Source: Methylotenera sp. (GTDB lineage Bacteria; Pseudomonadota; Gammaproteobacteria; Burkholderiales; Methylophilaceae). From it: a DNA stretch of 45,686 bases. The stretch lies in the NCBI GenBank assembly GCA_020035195.1, contig JAIQBT010000058.1:1-45686 (forward strand), given 5' to 3'. Positions 30,894-39,966 of this stretch are shown in pieces (the stretch's first letter is position 1; every line of letters starts with the position of its first letter). The translations under genes and the position numbers were made by a program. The notes under the pieces were generated by a model. It did no database searches. It saw only the letters and a program-made list of their open reading frames with translations, and had not been told where the DNA came from.

Positions 30894-31859
30894 TTACTCA
30901 AGGGTCAAACGAGCTGTGTTATTAAAGGTTTTGCTGGCTAGGTCTACCGGCTTACCCATGTAGCTTAAGGATGTGGCTTTGGCATTGCCTAGCCATAGGT
31001 ACAAGGGCGGCTGGGCTTCTAGGCTATCGCTGCTATTGGCCGTCAACATTTTTTCATACAGCACGGCGCCGGCTTTATCTTTTACCTGCACCCAGGCTTT
31101 ATCGGTCACTGACAAATCGAGGCGCGCACGGCTAACACCAGCGCTTGGTTTGGCTTCGCTTATTTTAGTCTCACTGCTCGCAGCCATGCCCGACGACGGT
31201 CTTAACTGCAAGCCAACATTGGCTGTCGCCAGCATAGGCTTGTCTTTAGGCTTTACTGACTCGGCCGTGGGGGTGCTCTGAACGGTACTCACTTGCACGG
31301 CATTTGTCTGATCGCTAGGCGCCGGATTGGCGGATTGCTCAGTCGCGCCTAAACCGGCGACATCGGCTTCTCGCTCAGCCGGTGGCAATGCTGCCTCGGG
31401 CAAGGCCAAGACCGGCACATCCTCACTCACGGAGACCGGCGCTGCGGTCGGCGCTTCTGCCTGCTCGACTTGGAAGTACCAAACGACTAAAACCAGCAGC
31501 GTCAAGACCGCGGCGTATTTCAGCCAAGGACGGTTCTTTTTCACCAAATGCACATGCGGAATGGAAGTTTGCACATTGAGGCTGGTAGGTGTGTTATCCG
31601 GCACACGCAAGCGGTAGCTATCCAGTAAAGATTGTGCGTCAAGTTCCAGCAAGCGCGCGTAGTTACGAATAAAGCCGCGGGTGGCCATGGGCTGTGGCAA
31701 GACAGAAAAATCATCGCTTTCCAAAGCGCTGATTTGTTTGACGCTTAAACGCAAGGTGTCCGACACCTCTTGCAAACTTAAGCTTTTAGCATTTCTAGTG
31801 GCGGCCAACACCGCACCGAGTGGTGGCAATTCGCCGACCTGGCTGATATCGTCTGTCAT
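30894..31859 (-). CDS. rodZ: RodZ-like cytoskeletal/HTH membrane protein
   Basis: N-terminal HTH LGAVLAATRNAKSLSLQEVSDTLRLSVKQISALESDDFSVLPQPMATRGFIRNYARLL, TM segment, C-terminal DUF4115-like domain. Confidence 0.9.
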   Translation of the reverse strand: MTDDISQVGELPPLGAVLAATRNAKSLSLQEVSDTLRLSVKQISALESDDFSVLPQPMATRGFIRNYARLLELDAQSLLDSYRLRVPDNTPTSLNVQTSIPHVHLVKKNRPWLKYAAVLTLLVLVVWYFQVEQAEAPTAAPVSVSEDVPVLALPEAALPPAEREADVAGLGATEQSANPAPSDQTNAVQVSTVQSTPTAESVKPKDKPMLATANVGLQLRPSSGMAASSETKISEAKPSAGVSRARLDLSVTDKAWVQVKDKAGAVLYEKMLTANSSDSLEAQPPLYLWLGNAKATSLSYMGKPVDLASKTFNNTARLTLE

Positions 31860-32269
31860 GGTCTGGTACCCTGTAATAACTGAGCTTGCGCCGATTCTGG
31901 ATAATTACGCTTCAATTCTAACGCATAACTGGCCTCAAGGTCCGCATCGCCCAGCTCGCGTTCTATCTGTATAGCCAACCACAGCATCTCGGCACTGGCC
32001 TTTGATAACAAGGCCGTTTGCAAGGTTTTTTTGGCCGTCAGCGCATCCTTGCGGTTAAATTGCATGGCCGCCAGTTGGTAGGCCGCCATGCTAGCGCCTG
32101 AGTCTAACTGCAAGGCACGCTGCAAATACACAGCCCCTAAATCGGCGTGGGCTTGAGCGCGCTCTTTGCGTTTGTCGTTAAAGTTTTCTGGTTGCGTAGT
32201 ACAGGCTGCTAGCAAAACCCATGCGCACAGCATCAAGAACAGGCTTTTAGGCGTTAACGCTGGTCTCAT
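31856..32269 (-). CDS. pilW: PilW/PilF-like type IV pilus stability lipoprotein, internally shortened (137 aa)
   Basis: Lipobox [24 protein letters not shown] at the N-terminus and [40 protein letters not shown] at the C-terminus, with few TPRs between; between rodZ and rlmN. Confidence 0.72.
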   Translation of the reverse strand: MRPALTPKSLFLMLCAWVLLAACTTQPENFNDKRKERAQAHADLGAVYLQRALQLDSGASMAAYQLAAMQFNRKDALTAKKTLQTALLSKASAEMLWLAIQIERELGDADLEASYALELKRNYPESAQAQLLQGTRP

Positions 32270-33369
32270 TCTACGGCCTCAATCGCGATGTACTTTTCGC
32301 TGCGCTTGGTTTTATCCAAGACTTTACCGGCCAACTGACCGCAGGCCGCGTCTATGTCTTCACCGCGGGTTTTACGCACCGTCACCACGTAACCGGCTTG
32401 CATGAGCATGTCTCTAAACACGCGTATTTGATGCGGTTTAGAGGTGCCATAACCGCTATTGGGGAATGGGTTGAACGGAATTAAATTGAGCTTGCAAGGC
32501 ACTTGCCTGAGCAATGCAATCAATTGCTGCGCATGCTCCAGCGTATCGTTGACGCCATCTAGCATCACGTATTCGAAGGTGACAAAATCACGCGGGGCTT
32601 TTTCTAAATAGCGGTTGCACGCCGCCATCAGGTCTTTAAGTGGGTATTTTTTATTGATGGGCACGATCACATCGCGCAACGCATCGTTGGGCGCATGCAA
32701 GCTGACCGCAAGCGCCACTGGGCAATCTTCTTTTAGCCTATCCATGGCTGGCACCAAGCCACTGGTGGACAAGGTGACGCGGCGGCGGCTCAAACCGTAG
32801 GCATTATCATCGAGCATGATTTGCATGGCCGTGACCACGTTGTCGTAATTGGCCATGGGCTCGCCCATGCCCATCATTACCACATTACTGATAATGCGCT
32901 CATCCGCTGGCAGTAAATCGTAACCAGGTTCCAAGCGCAATGAACGGTTGGCAATGGCCAATTGGCCTATGATTTCCGACACGCTTAAATTGCGATTAAA
33001 GCCTTGTCGGCCAGTACTGCAAAAGGTGCATTCCAGCGCACAACCGACTTGCGAGGAAATGCATAAAGTGCCTCTGTCGTCTTCCGGTATGAACACGGTC
33101 TCTATGCTGTTGGCGGTATCGGTGCCTATCAACCACTTACGCGCGCCGTCATTGGACACCTGCTCCAACTGCACCTGCGGCAAGCGAATTTCAGTTTCAC
33201 GCGCCAACTTATCGCGCAAGACCTTAGCGATGTCCGTCATCCGCTCAAAATCATGCACGCCAAAGCGGTGCATCCAGCGCATTAACTGCTTGGCACGAAA
33301 TGGTTTTTCACCTTGTTCGGCAAACCAGGCGGCCAGTTGCGGCTGATTAAAATCGAGGAGATTAAGCAA
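32266..33369 (-). CDS. rlmN: Dual-specificity RNA methyltransferase RlmN
   Basis: [39 protein letters not shown]. Confidence 0.97.
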   Translation of the reverse strand: MLNLLDFNQPQLAAWFAEQGEKPFRAKQLMRWMHRFGVHDFERMTDIAKVLRDKLARETEIRLPQVQLEQVSNDGARKWLIGTDTANSIETVFIPEDDRGTLCISSQVGCALECTFCSTGRQGFNRNLSVSEIIGQLAIANRSLRLEPGYDLLPADERIISNVVMMGMGEPMANYDNVVTAMQIMLDDNAYGLSRRRVTLSTSGLVPAMDRLKEDCPVALAVSLHAPNDALRDVIVPINKKYPLKDLMAACNRYLEKAPRDFVTFEYVMLDGVNDTLEHAQQLIALLRQVPCKLNLIPFNPFPNSGYGTSKPHQIRVFRDMLMQAGYVVTVRKTRGEDIDAACGQLAGKVLDKTKRSEKYIAIEAVE

Positions 33370-33409
33370 TTGTGTTTTTACCCATTCATAGCTTCGTTTA
33401 AATCTTCAA

Positions 33410-33445
33410 GTCAGGCCAGCCGCGCTCAACACATTTAGGCCTGAC
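33410..33445. terminator. Inverted repeat between ndk and rlmN, possible terminator/attenuator
   Basis: GTCAGGCC (33410-33417) / GGCCTGAC (33438-33445); 20-nt loop; no clear T tract. Confidence 0.4.
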
Positions 33446-33501
33446 CTACATTGAGGCAGAGCGTTTGTATTGGGCGCGAAGGGCCTGGCGAGGAAGCTTA
33501 A

Positions 33502-33909
33502 TTATTTACCGAAAAAGTAAGCGATTTCGATGGCTGCGTTTTCTTCAGAATCTGAACCGTGAATGGCATTGGCGTCTATGCTTTCTGCAAAATCAGCGCG
33601 TATGGTACCGGCGGCCGCTTCTTTAGGATTGGTAGCACCCATTAAATCACGGTTAACTTGCACAGCGTTTTCGCCTTCTAAGGCTTGTATCATCACTGGG
33701 CCAGAAATCATGAATTTAACCAAGTCATTGAAGAATGGGCGAGCCGCGTGCACAGCGTAGAAACCTTCAGCTTCTGCTTTCGTTAATTGCGCCATTTTAG
33801 CTGCCACGACTTTTAAGCCGGCGTTTTCAAAACGGGTGTAAATTTTACCAATGACATTTTTTGCCACGGCATCAGGTTTGATGATAGAAAGCGTGCGTTG
33901 AACAGCCAT
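33502..33909 (-). CDS. ndk: Nucleoside diphosphate kinase
   Basis: [35 protein letters not shown]...[20 protein letters not shown]. Confidence 0.98.
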   Translation of the reverse strand: MAVQRTLSIIKPDAVAKNVIGKIYTRFENAGLKVVAAKMAQLTKAEAEGFYAVHAARPFFNDLVKFMISGPVMIQALEGENAVQVNRDLMGATNPKEAAAGTIRADFAESIDANAIHGSDSEENAAIEIAYFFGK

Positions 33910-34041
33910 AAATACTCCATTTAATTAATACATTGAAAAGAACGATAAAATACCATTTTTAGCGCTTAAAATAAACCTAAATTGCATGGTCAACACCTGT
34001 TTTAAGCGCGAACATGCACAATGTGGCAAAATTACGATTAA

Positions 34042-35295
34042 ATGAATTTATCCAACACAGCCTCCACCAGCTCGCACCATGCATGCCCTGCCTGCGGTCT
34101 GCTATGCGATGACTTAGTCGTCGACCCAACAAGCGGCTTGAGTCCTGCCACCCCTTGCAAAAAAGCCCAGCGCTTTTTTGCAGCCGCCTTAGTCGTCTCA
34201 AACAGCAGCCCTAGCTTGGCTGGTAAAGCCTGCGATTTAAACACGGCCGTGCAAGCCGCCGCTGACATTCTAAGCACTAGCCAACAAGCGCTGTTTGCTG
34301 GCTTAGGCACCGAAGTGCAAGGCATGCGCGCCCTCTTAAGCTTAGCCGAAAAATGCCAAGCCACACTGGACCACATGCACAGTGAGGCCAGCGTACGCAA
34401 CACCTTGGCCATGCAAAACAGCGGCTGGCAAACCACCACTTTAAGCGAAGTGAAGAATCGTGCCGACCTAATCGTGGCCATAGGCACAGACATCGTCAGC
34501 AGCCACCCGCGCTTTTTTGAAAAACTGGTGTGGAATGCAGACAGCTTATTCAATAAGGGCAAGCCCAGCGTCGTATACCTGGGCGTGGATAAGGCAGACA
34601 CGGCAGCCTTGGTCGTAGCCGCAGACCAGGCGCGGCTGCCAGAGATCTTAAATGCTCTTAATGCCCTAAGCCAGGCTGACAGTCGCTTGTCTAAACTGGA
34701 CGATACGGCCTTAATCGGCGGCGTGCCCTTGGCCTCCTTAAAGCGCATACTCGAAAAAATTCAGGCCGCCGAATACGCAGTGCTGGTCTGGTCTGCCAGC
34801 CAATTAGATTACCCGCACGCCGAACTGACCGTGCAAAGTATCACACAATGGATAGCCCAATTAAATGAAAGTAAACGGGTCGCCGGTTTAAGCCTAAACG
34901 CGGGCGATGGCGATATCAGCATTAACCAAACCTGCACCTGGCTGAGCGGCTATCCCAGCCGCAGTCGATTTTTAGCCGACCACCTTAGCTACGACACGCA
35001 GCAATTTTCCAGTGCCCAACAGCTTAAAAGTTGCGATGCCTTACTTTGGGTCAGCACCTTTAATGCGCATCAGCCACCTGCCTACGCTGGCCCCATCATT
35101 GCCATAGGCCACCCCAACACGCAGTTTGAGCGTCCACCCGAAGTGTTCATTCCGGTTGGCGTACCCGGGGTTGATAACACCGGCACACTCTTTAGGATGG
35201 ACGGTTCAATTGCCCTGCCACTAAAAAAATGTCGCGACAGCCACTTGCCGCGCTTGGACCACGTGATACGGCAAATAGAGGCGGCGCTCAATTGA
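34042..35295 (+). CDS. fhcB: Formyltransferase/hydrolase complex subunit FhcB (formylmethanofuran dehydrogenase subunit B-like)
   Basis: N-terminal ACPACGLLCDDLVV motif, FwdB/FmdB-like body; first gene of fhc operon. Confidence 0.88.
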   Translation: MNLSNTASTSSHHACPACGLLCDDLVVDPTSGLSPATPCKKAQRFFAAALVVSNSSPSLAGKACDLNTAVQAAADILSTSQQALFAGLGTEVQGMRALLSLAEKCQATLDHMHSEASVRNTLAMQNSGWQTTTLSEVKNRADLIVAIGTDIVSSHPRFFEKLVWNADSLFNKGKPSVVYLGVDKADTAALVVAADQARLPEILNALNALSQADSRLSKLDDTALIGGVPLASLKRILEKIQAAEYAVLVWSASQLDYPHAELTVQSITQWIAQLNESKRVAGLSLNAGDGDISINQTCTWLSGYPSRSRFLADHLSYDTQQFSSAQQLKSCDALLWVSTFNAHQPPAYAGPIIAIGHPNTQFERPPEVFIPVGVPGVDNTGTLFRMDGSIALPLKKCRDSHLPRLDHVIRQIEAALN

Positions 35296-36974
35296 TTATA
35301 CGGCTCAAAAATGCGCGGGTCTTTGATCCTACCCACAAAAAAGATGGCGTGGTAGAGGACATCTACATCAGCCAGGGCCGCATCGTGGCCCAACCATCCG
35401 ATGCCAGCAAAATAACTAGTAGCATGGACTTAAGCGGCAAAGTGGTGATGGCCGGCGCCATCGACATGCACAGCCACATAGGCGGTGGCAAAAGCAACAT
35501 TGCCCGCATGCTGCTGCCGGAGTTTCAAGCCAGTAAACACTACAGCGAGCCCGAGGCGCATGTGTGTTCCCCGCATTGCGGCCACCATGCCACGCCCAAC
35601 ACCACCGAGACTGGCTTTCGCTACATAGAAATGGGTTACACGGCCGCGTTTGAGCCGGCTTTAATGCCGGTTAACGCCAGGCAAGCGCACTTGGAAATGG
35701 CCGACACGCCCATGATAGATAAGGGCGCGTATGCCATGCTGGGCAACGACGATTACTTTTTACGCATGCTCGCCAGCCAACAAGATCAAAAAGCCATCAA
35801 CGATTACGTGGCCTGGATATTGCACAGCACCCAATCCATAGGCATTAAAGTGGTGAATCCGGGCGGCATCAATGCCTTTAAATTCAATCAACGCAAATTG
35901 GATTTGGACGAGAACAACCGCCACTACCAAGTCTCACCAAGGCAAATCTTATCGAGCTTAAGCCGTGCGGTGCACGAGCTGGGCATAGCCAAACCGCTGC
36001 ACGTGCATTGCAATAATTTGGGCGCCGCCGGTAATTTTCAAACTACGCTGGACACCATGAGTGCCTCCGATGGCTTGCCCATGCACTTAACCCATATCCA
36101 GTTTCACAGCTACGGTAAAGAAGGCGACAAGCAGTTTTCCTCGGCCGCGGCAGAAATTGCGGAAGCCTTAAATAAACACAAACACATCACCGCCGATGTT
36201 GGGCAGATCCTGTTTGGCCAAACCGTTACCGCTTCCGGCGACAGCATGGTGCAACAGCGCAACGCCCGCCATGCCAACCCAAAAAAGTCGGTCTTGATGG
36301 ACATAGAATGCGATGCCGGCTGCGGCGTTCTGCCATTTAAATACCGCGACCAAAACTACGTGAATGCCTTGCAATGGGCCATAGGCTTGGAGTTATTCTT
36401 ATCGGCGGACGACCCGTGGCGCATTTTCTTAACCACCGACCACCCAAATGGGGCGCCATTCACCAGCTACCCGCATTTAATTCGCTTATTGATGGACAAA
36501 CACTTTAGAAACGAGGCCTTTGCCAAGCTTAATTTTGACGCGCAAGCCATGAGCAATTTGCTCAGCTTAGACCGCGAATACAGCCTCTACGACATCGCCG
36601 TTATGACCCGCGCTGGCGCGGCTGGCTTGATAGGCTTGAACGACAGAGGCCATCTCGGCATAGGCGCCGCCGCCGACATCACAGTCTACACTGACCAAGC
36701 CGATCGCGAAGCCATGTTCAGCAAACCCGATTACGTCTTTAAGAACGGTGAATTAGTGGTCAAAGACGGCAAAGTGATTAAAGTCGTTTGGGGCGCCACC
36801 CACACCACCAAACCGGCATTTGATCTAGGCGTGGAAAAAGACTTGAGCGCCTATTTTGCCAAATACCAGACCATGCAATTGGCCAACTTTAAGATCAGCA
36901 ACGATGAAATAGCCGATGACGGCCGTGGTAGCATCGTGGTGCATAACAAGCAAGCGACTAGCCCACAGGCTTAA
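35292..36974 (+). CDS. fhcA: Formyltransferase/hydrolase complex subunit FhcA (formylmethanofuran dehydrogenase subunit A-like)
   Basis: IIRLKNARVFDPTHKKDGVVEDIYISQGRIV...AGAIDMHSHIGGGKSNIARMLLPE. TTG at 35292 in frame, overlapping fhcB stop (TTGA), fits the family N-terminus better than ORF start 35229. Confidence 0.93.
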   Translation: MIIRLKNARVFDPTHKKDGVVEDIYISQGRIVAQPSDASKITSSMDLSGKVVMAGAIDMHSHIGGGKSNIARMLLPEFQASKHYSEPEAHVCSPHCGHHATPNTTETGFRYIEMGYTAAFEPALMPVNARQAHLEMADTPMIDKGAYAMLGNDDYFLRMLASQQDQKAINDYVAWILHSTQSIGIKVVNPGGINAFKFNQRKLDLDENNRHYQVSPRQILSSLSRAVHELGIAKPLHVHCNNLGAAGNFQTTLDTMSASDGLPMHLTHIQFHSYGKEGDKQFSSAAAEIAEALNKHKHITADVGQILFGQTVTASGDSMVQQRNARHANPKKSVLMDIECDAGCGVLPFKYRDQNYVNALQWAIGLELFLSADDPWRIFLTTDHPNGAPFTSYPHLIRLLMDKHFRNEAFAKLNFDAQAMSNLLSLDREYSLYDIAVMTRAGAAGLIGLNDRGHLGIGAAADITVYTDQADREAMFSKPDYVFKNGELVVKDGKVIKVVWGATHTTKPAFDLGVEKDLSAYFAKYQTMQLANFKISNDEIADDGRGSIVVHNKQATSPQA

Positions 36975-36985
36975 GGAGAAGCAAC

Positions 36986-37645
36986 ATGAGTAAATTATAC
37001 GGCGAGCAACACCGCCTTATTCAAGATGCCTTTGGCACTCGCGGCATGGCCGATCGGGTGGAAGAATTGGTTTGCCGCAGCGAATTTGACGACGGTGCCA
37101 AAGGCTTTATCGAAAGCGTAAACATGTTTTTTTTATCCAGCATAGACCACCAAGGCCGTCCTACGGTTTCGTTTAAAGGCGGCGATGCGGGCTTTGTCAA
37201 AGTACTGGACAGCACCACCTTAATTTTTCCAAGCTACGACGGCAACGGCATGTTTTTCTCCATGGGCAACATCAGCACCAACCCGCAAGTAGGCTTGCTT
37301 TTCATCTCTTTTGAAACGCCTAATCGTTTGCGTGTACAAGGCAGCGCCAGCCTATCAAAAGACCCGGCTTTACTAGCGCATTATAAAGAAGCCGACTTCG
37401 TGGTCACAGTGAAGCTGTCTGAATTTTGGCAGAACTGCCCACGCTACATTCCTAAATACAAAAAGGTCCGCGATTCACGCTATGTGCCACGCGCGGATTG
37501 CGAAACCCCTTTGGCCGGCTGGAAACAAGTGGATTTGGTGCAAGACATTCTATTGCCAAGCGATGCAGAAAAAGCGCAAAAAGTCGGCATCATCCCCATC
37601 GAAACCTGGGTGGGCAAAATCATGACCGGCGATGAAACGGCTTAA
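36986..37645 (+). CDS. Pyridoxamine 5'-phosphate oxidase-type (FMN split-barrel) flavoprotein inside fhc operon
   Basis: SVNMFFLSSIDHQGRPTVSFKGGDAGFVKVLDSTTLIFPSYDGNGMFFSMGNISTNPQVGLLFI; AAGGAG upstream; 11-nt gap after fhcA. Confidence 0.85.
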   Translation: MSKLYGEQHRLIQDAFGTRGMADRVEELVCRSEFDDGAKGFIESVNMFFLSSIDHQGRPTVSFKGGDAGFVKVLDSTTLIFPSYDGNGMFFSMGNISTNPQVGLLFISFETPNRLRVQGSASLSKDPALLAHYKEADFVVTVKLSEFWQNCPRYIPKYKKVRDSRYVPRADCETPLAGWKQVDLVQDILLPSDAEKAQKVGIIPIETWVGKIMTGDETA

Positions 37646-37666
37646 GGCCAAACAGGTGCAAGCTAG

Positions 37667-38575
37667 ATGTTAATTAACGGGATACAGATAGACGACAGCT
37701 TCGCTGAAGCCTTCAACATGCGGGGCACGCGGGTCATCATTACCGCGCAAACGCTGACCTGGGCCTACCACGCAGCTAATGCCATGACAGGCTTTGCCAC
37801 CTCGGTGATAGGCTGCGGCGTAGAAGCGGGCATAGAAGGCGAATTGTCCGCAGAGCAAACCCCGGACGGCCGTCCGGGGTTAAGCGTCTTACTGTTCGCC
37901 ATGGGCAGCAAAGTGCTGATGCAACAACTGGAAACGCGCATGGGCCAATGCGTGCTGACCTGCCCCACAGCAGCGGCTTTTGCCGGCATAGCCAGCGACG
38001 AACCCATCAATTTAGGTAAAAATTTACGTTTCTTTGGCGACGGCTACCAAACCAGCAAACTGATAGGCGGTAAACGCTATTGGCGCATCCCGGTCATGGA
38101 CGGCGAATTTTTATGCGAAGAAAGCACAGGTATGGTGCGTGCCATCGGTGGGGGCAATTTCTTAATCCTTGCCACCTCGCAAAGCGCCGCTTTAGCCGCC
38201 GCCGAAGTGGCCGTGGCCGCCATGAAAAATCTGCCCAACATCATCATGCCGTTTCCGGGTGGCGTGGTCAGATCCGGCTCCAAAGTGGGCAGCCGTTACC
38301 AAAGCCTATTTGCCTCAACCAACGATGCTTTTTGCCCCACTTTAAAAGGCGTGACGCAAACCGAACTGTCGGCTGACATAGAAAGCGTGATGGAAATTGT
38401 CATCGACGGCTTAAGCTTTGACGACATTGCCTTAGCAATGCAGACCGGCATCGCCGCCATTTGCGCACTGGGCACAGGCAGTGGCGTTAAACGCATTTCT
38501 GCCGGCAATTACGGCGGCAAACTGGGTCCACACCACTTTAAATTGCACGCCATTATGGGGGGCAACCGCCCATGA
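37667..38575 (+). CDS. fhcD: Formylmethanofuran:H4MPT formyltransferase subunit FhcD (Ftr)
   Basis: INGIQIDDSFAEAFNMRGTRVIITAQTLTWAYHAANAMTGFATSVIGCGVEAGIEGEL...TPDGRPGLSVLLF. Confidence 0.96.
   Translation: MLINGIQIDDSFAEAFNMRGTRVIITAQTLTWAYHAANAMTGFATSVIGCGVEAGIEGELSAEQTPDGRPGLSVLLFAMGSKVLMQQLETRMGQCVLTCPTAAAFAGIASDEPINLGKNLRFFGDGYQTSKLIGGKRYWRIPVMDGEFLCEESTGMVRAIGGGNFLILATSQSAALAAAEVAVAAMKNLPNIIMPFPGGVVRSGSKVGSRYQSLFASTNDAFCPTLKGVTQTELSADIESVMEIVIDGLSFDDIALAMQTGIAAICALGTGSGVKRISAGNYGGKLGPHHFKLHAIMGGNRP
37858..37881. repeat. 24-bp perfect palindrome within fhcD
   Basis: AACCCCGGACGGCCGTCCGGGGTT read directly; equals its own reverse complement; encodes TPDGRPG(L). Confidence 0.97.
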
Positions 38576-39381
38576 GCGCGCTGACCTTTAGCTTAAAAAT
38601 ACCTTTGCAATTTGCCGTCAACTGCGCCGTGCTGAGCCCAGCTTATTTAGCCGGAAAATCCTTAGCGCAAATTGCCGCCCTAAGCATCGAGCACGGCAGA
38701 ACACGGATGCGCCTAGATCAAGTGTTCGTCATAAGCGGCCATGACACGCAAGACCTGCACATAAAAAACAGCAGCAGCCAACTTGATTACCTAGGCGCCA
38801 ACATGGGCAGCGGCAGCCTGCTGGTAGAAGGTGATGCAGGCATGTATTTGGGCTTTGGCATGAAAGGCGGCGAAGTGCATTGCCTAGGCAACACGAAAAG
38901 TTTTGCTGCCTGCAATATGCAAAATGGCCTACTGATCATAGACGGCAATACCGTCGATTTTTTAGCGGGCGCCTCAGCCGGTTTACGCAAAGGCATGGCC
39001 GGTGGCACGGTAGTGCTTAAAGGCAATGCCGGTGATCGCGTGGCAGACCAAATGCGCCGCGGCTTAGTGTTAATAGAAGGCAATGTTGGGGATTATTGCG
39101 GCAGCCGCATGATCGCAGGCACGGTAGGCGTGCTCGGCAACGTCGGTCTGTACGCAGGCTTTAGCATGCGCCGCGGCACCTTATTGTTTAGCCGTGAACC
39201 CCAACTGCATGCCACCATGCAAGCTTGTGGCAGCCACACCTTGCCTTTTCTTACATTGCTGCTTAAATCCTTTGCGCCCTATTCCACGCGCTTTGCCAAT
39301 TCAAACGCTCAACGCGTGAAACGCTGGTTGGGCGATGCCGCTAACAATGGCATGGGTGAAATTTTACTGATTAGCGATTAA
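38572..39381 (+). CDS. fhcC: Formyltransferase/hydrolase complex subunit FhcC (FwdC/GltS-alpha-like beta-helix)
   Basis: Repeated GxxGxxxG motifs (GMAGGTVVLKGNAGDRVADQMRRGLVLIEGNVGDYCGSRMIAGTVGVLGNVG); ATGA overlap with fhcD. Confidence 0.92.
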   Translation: MSALTFSLKIPLQFAVNCAVLSPAYLAGKSLAQIAALSIEHGRTRMRLDQVFVISGHDTQDLHIKNSSSQLDYLGANMGSGSLLVEGDAGMYLGFGMKGGEVHCLGNTKSFAACNMQNGLLIIDGNTVDFLAGASAGLRKGMAGGTVVLKGNAGDRVADQMRRGLVLIEGNVGDYCGSRMIAGTVGVLGNVGLYAGFSMRRGTLLFSREPQLHATMQACGSHTLPFLTLLLKSFAPYSTRFANSNAQRVKRWLGDAANNGMGEILLISD

Positions 39382-39385
39382 TGTC

Positions 39386-39417
39386 AGTCTGCGCGCGTCT
39401 TAACAGACTTGTTTTTT
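39386..39417 (+). terminator. Putative intrinsic terminator of fhc operon overlapping 3' end of convergent MASE1-like gene
   Basis: AGTCTG (39386-39391) / CAGACT (39404-39409), 12-nt loop, followed by TGTTTTTT. Confidence 0.55.
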
Positions 39418-39966
39418 GCCTAGCCAACTTAAGCATTTGAGTGCTTTCGAGACCAGTAAGAAAATAAGCAAGGTGCCAAGCATATCACCCATAAACATAG
39501 GAAAGAGGGCAGCGAAGAATTCCGCGGTGTTGGTGTAGAAAAAATAGCAATTGCTGAGCACGGCATTCATCAAGGCGCCTACTAAAGCAAACACCAGCAA
39601 TTGCCTAGCCGACAAACCTGCTAAAGATTTCGGTAGCGCAAAAAACCAGCGGCAGACCAATAAGGCCAGCATGGGCGACAGCGCCGAAATAGCCGACAAA
39701 CCAAAAACATAATGGCCCAATAGTGCTTCATTGGTTAAGGCAGAGCTGATAAATAGGCCTACTACACCTGACCACCCGAAAATAAACACAGCCATCATGC
39801 GTATGCCAGCAGGCAGGAACACCCAATAGACCCGTGGATTGTATTCAAAATAAGAAAAAGCCCATAGGCTAAGGTGGTAAAGCAACACCCAGACCAGTGT
39901 CACGCTCAGTACCTGAGCGAGCATGGTTTTAATAGCCCGGCGTGATGGCGTGCTGAAGTGCTGCAT
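39400..39966 (-). CDS. MASE1-like integral membrane sensory domain protein without output domain
   Basis: VYWVFLPAGIRMMAVFIFGWSGVVGLFI...LLVFALVGALMNAVLSNCYFFY...ALFPMFMGDMLGTLLIFLLV; 188 aa; ends after membrane module. Confidence 0.72.
   Translation of the reverse strand: MQHFSTPSRRAIKTMLAQVLSVTLVWVLLYHLSLWAFSYFEYNPRVYWVFLPAGIRMMAVFIFGWSGVVGLFISSALTNEALLGHYVFGLSAISALSPMLALLVCRWFFALPKSLAGLSARQLLVFALVGALMNAVLSNCYFFYTNTAEFFAALFPMFMGDMLGTLLIFLLVSKALKCLSWLGKKQVC

Noticed and set aside
34038-34748. 236-aa minus-strand ORF antisense to fhcB
   Set aside because: Lies wholly opposite fhcB, low-complexity Ser/Ala/Lys-rich composition typical of mirrored codons, no family similarity.
35082-39083. Minus-strand ORFs within fhcA, the PPOX gene, fhcD and fhcC
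   Set aside because: Antisense to well-supported fhc genes; no motifs.
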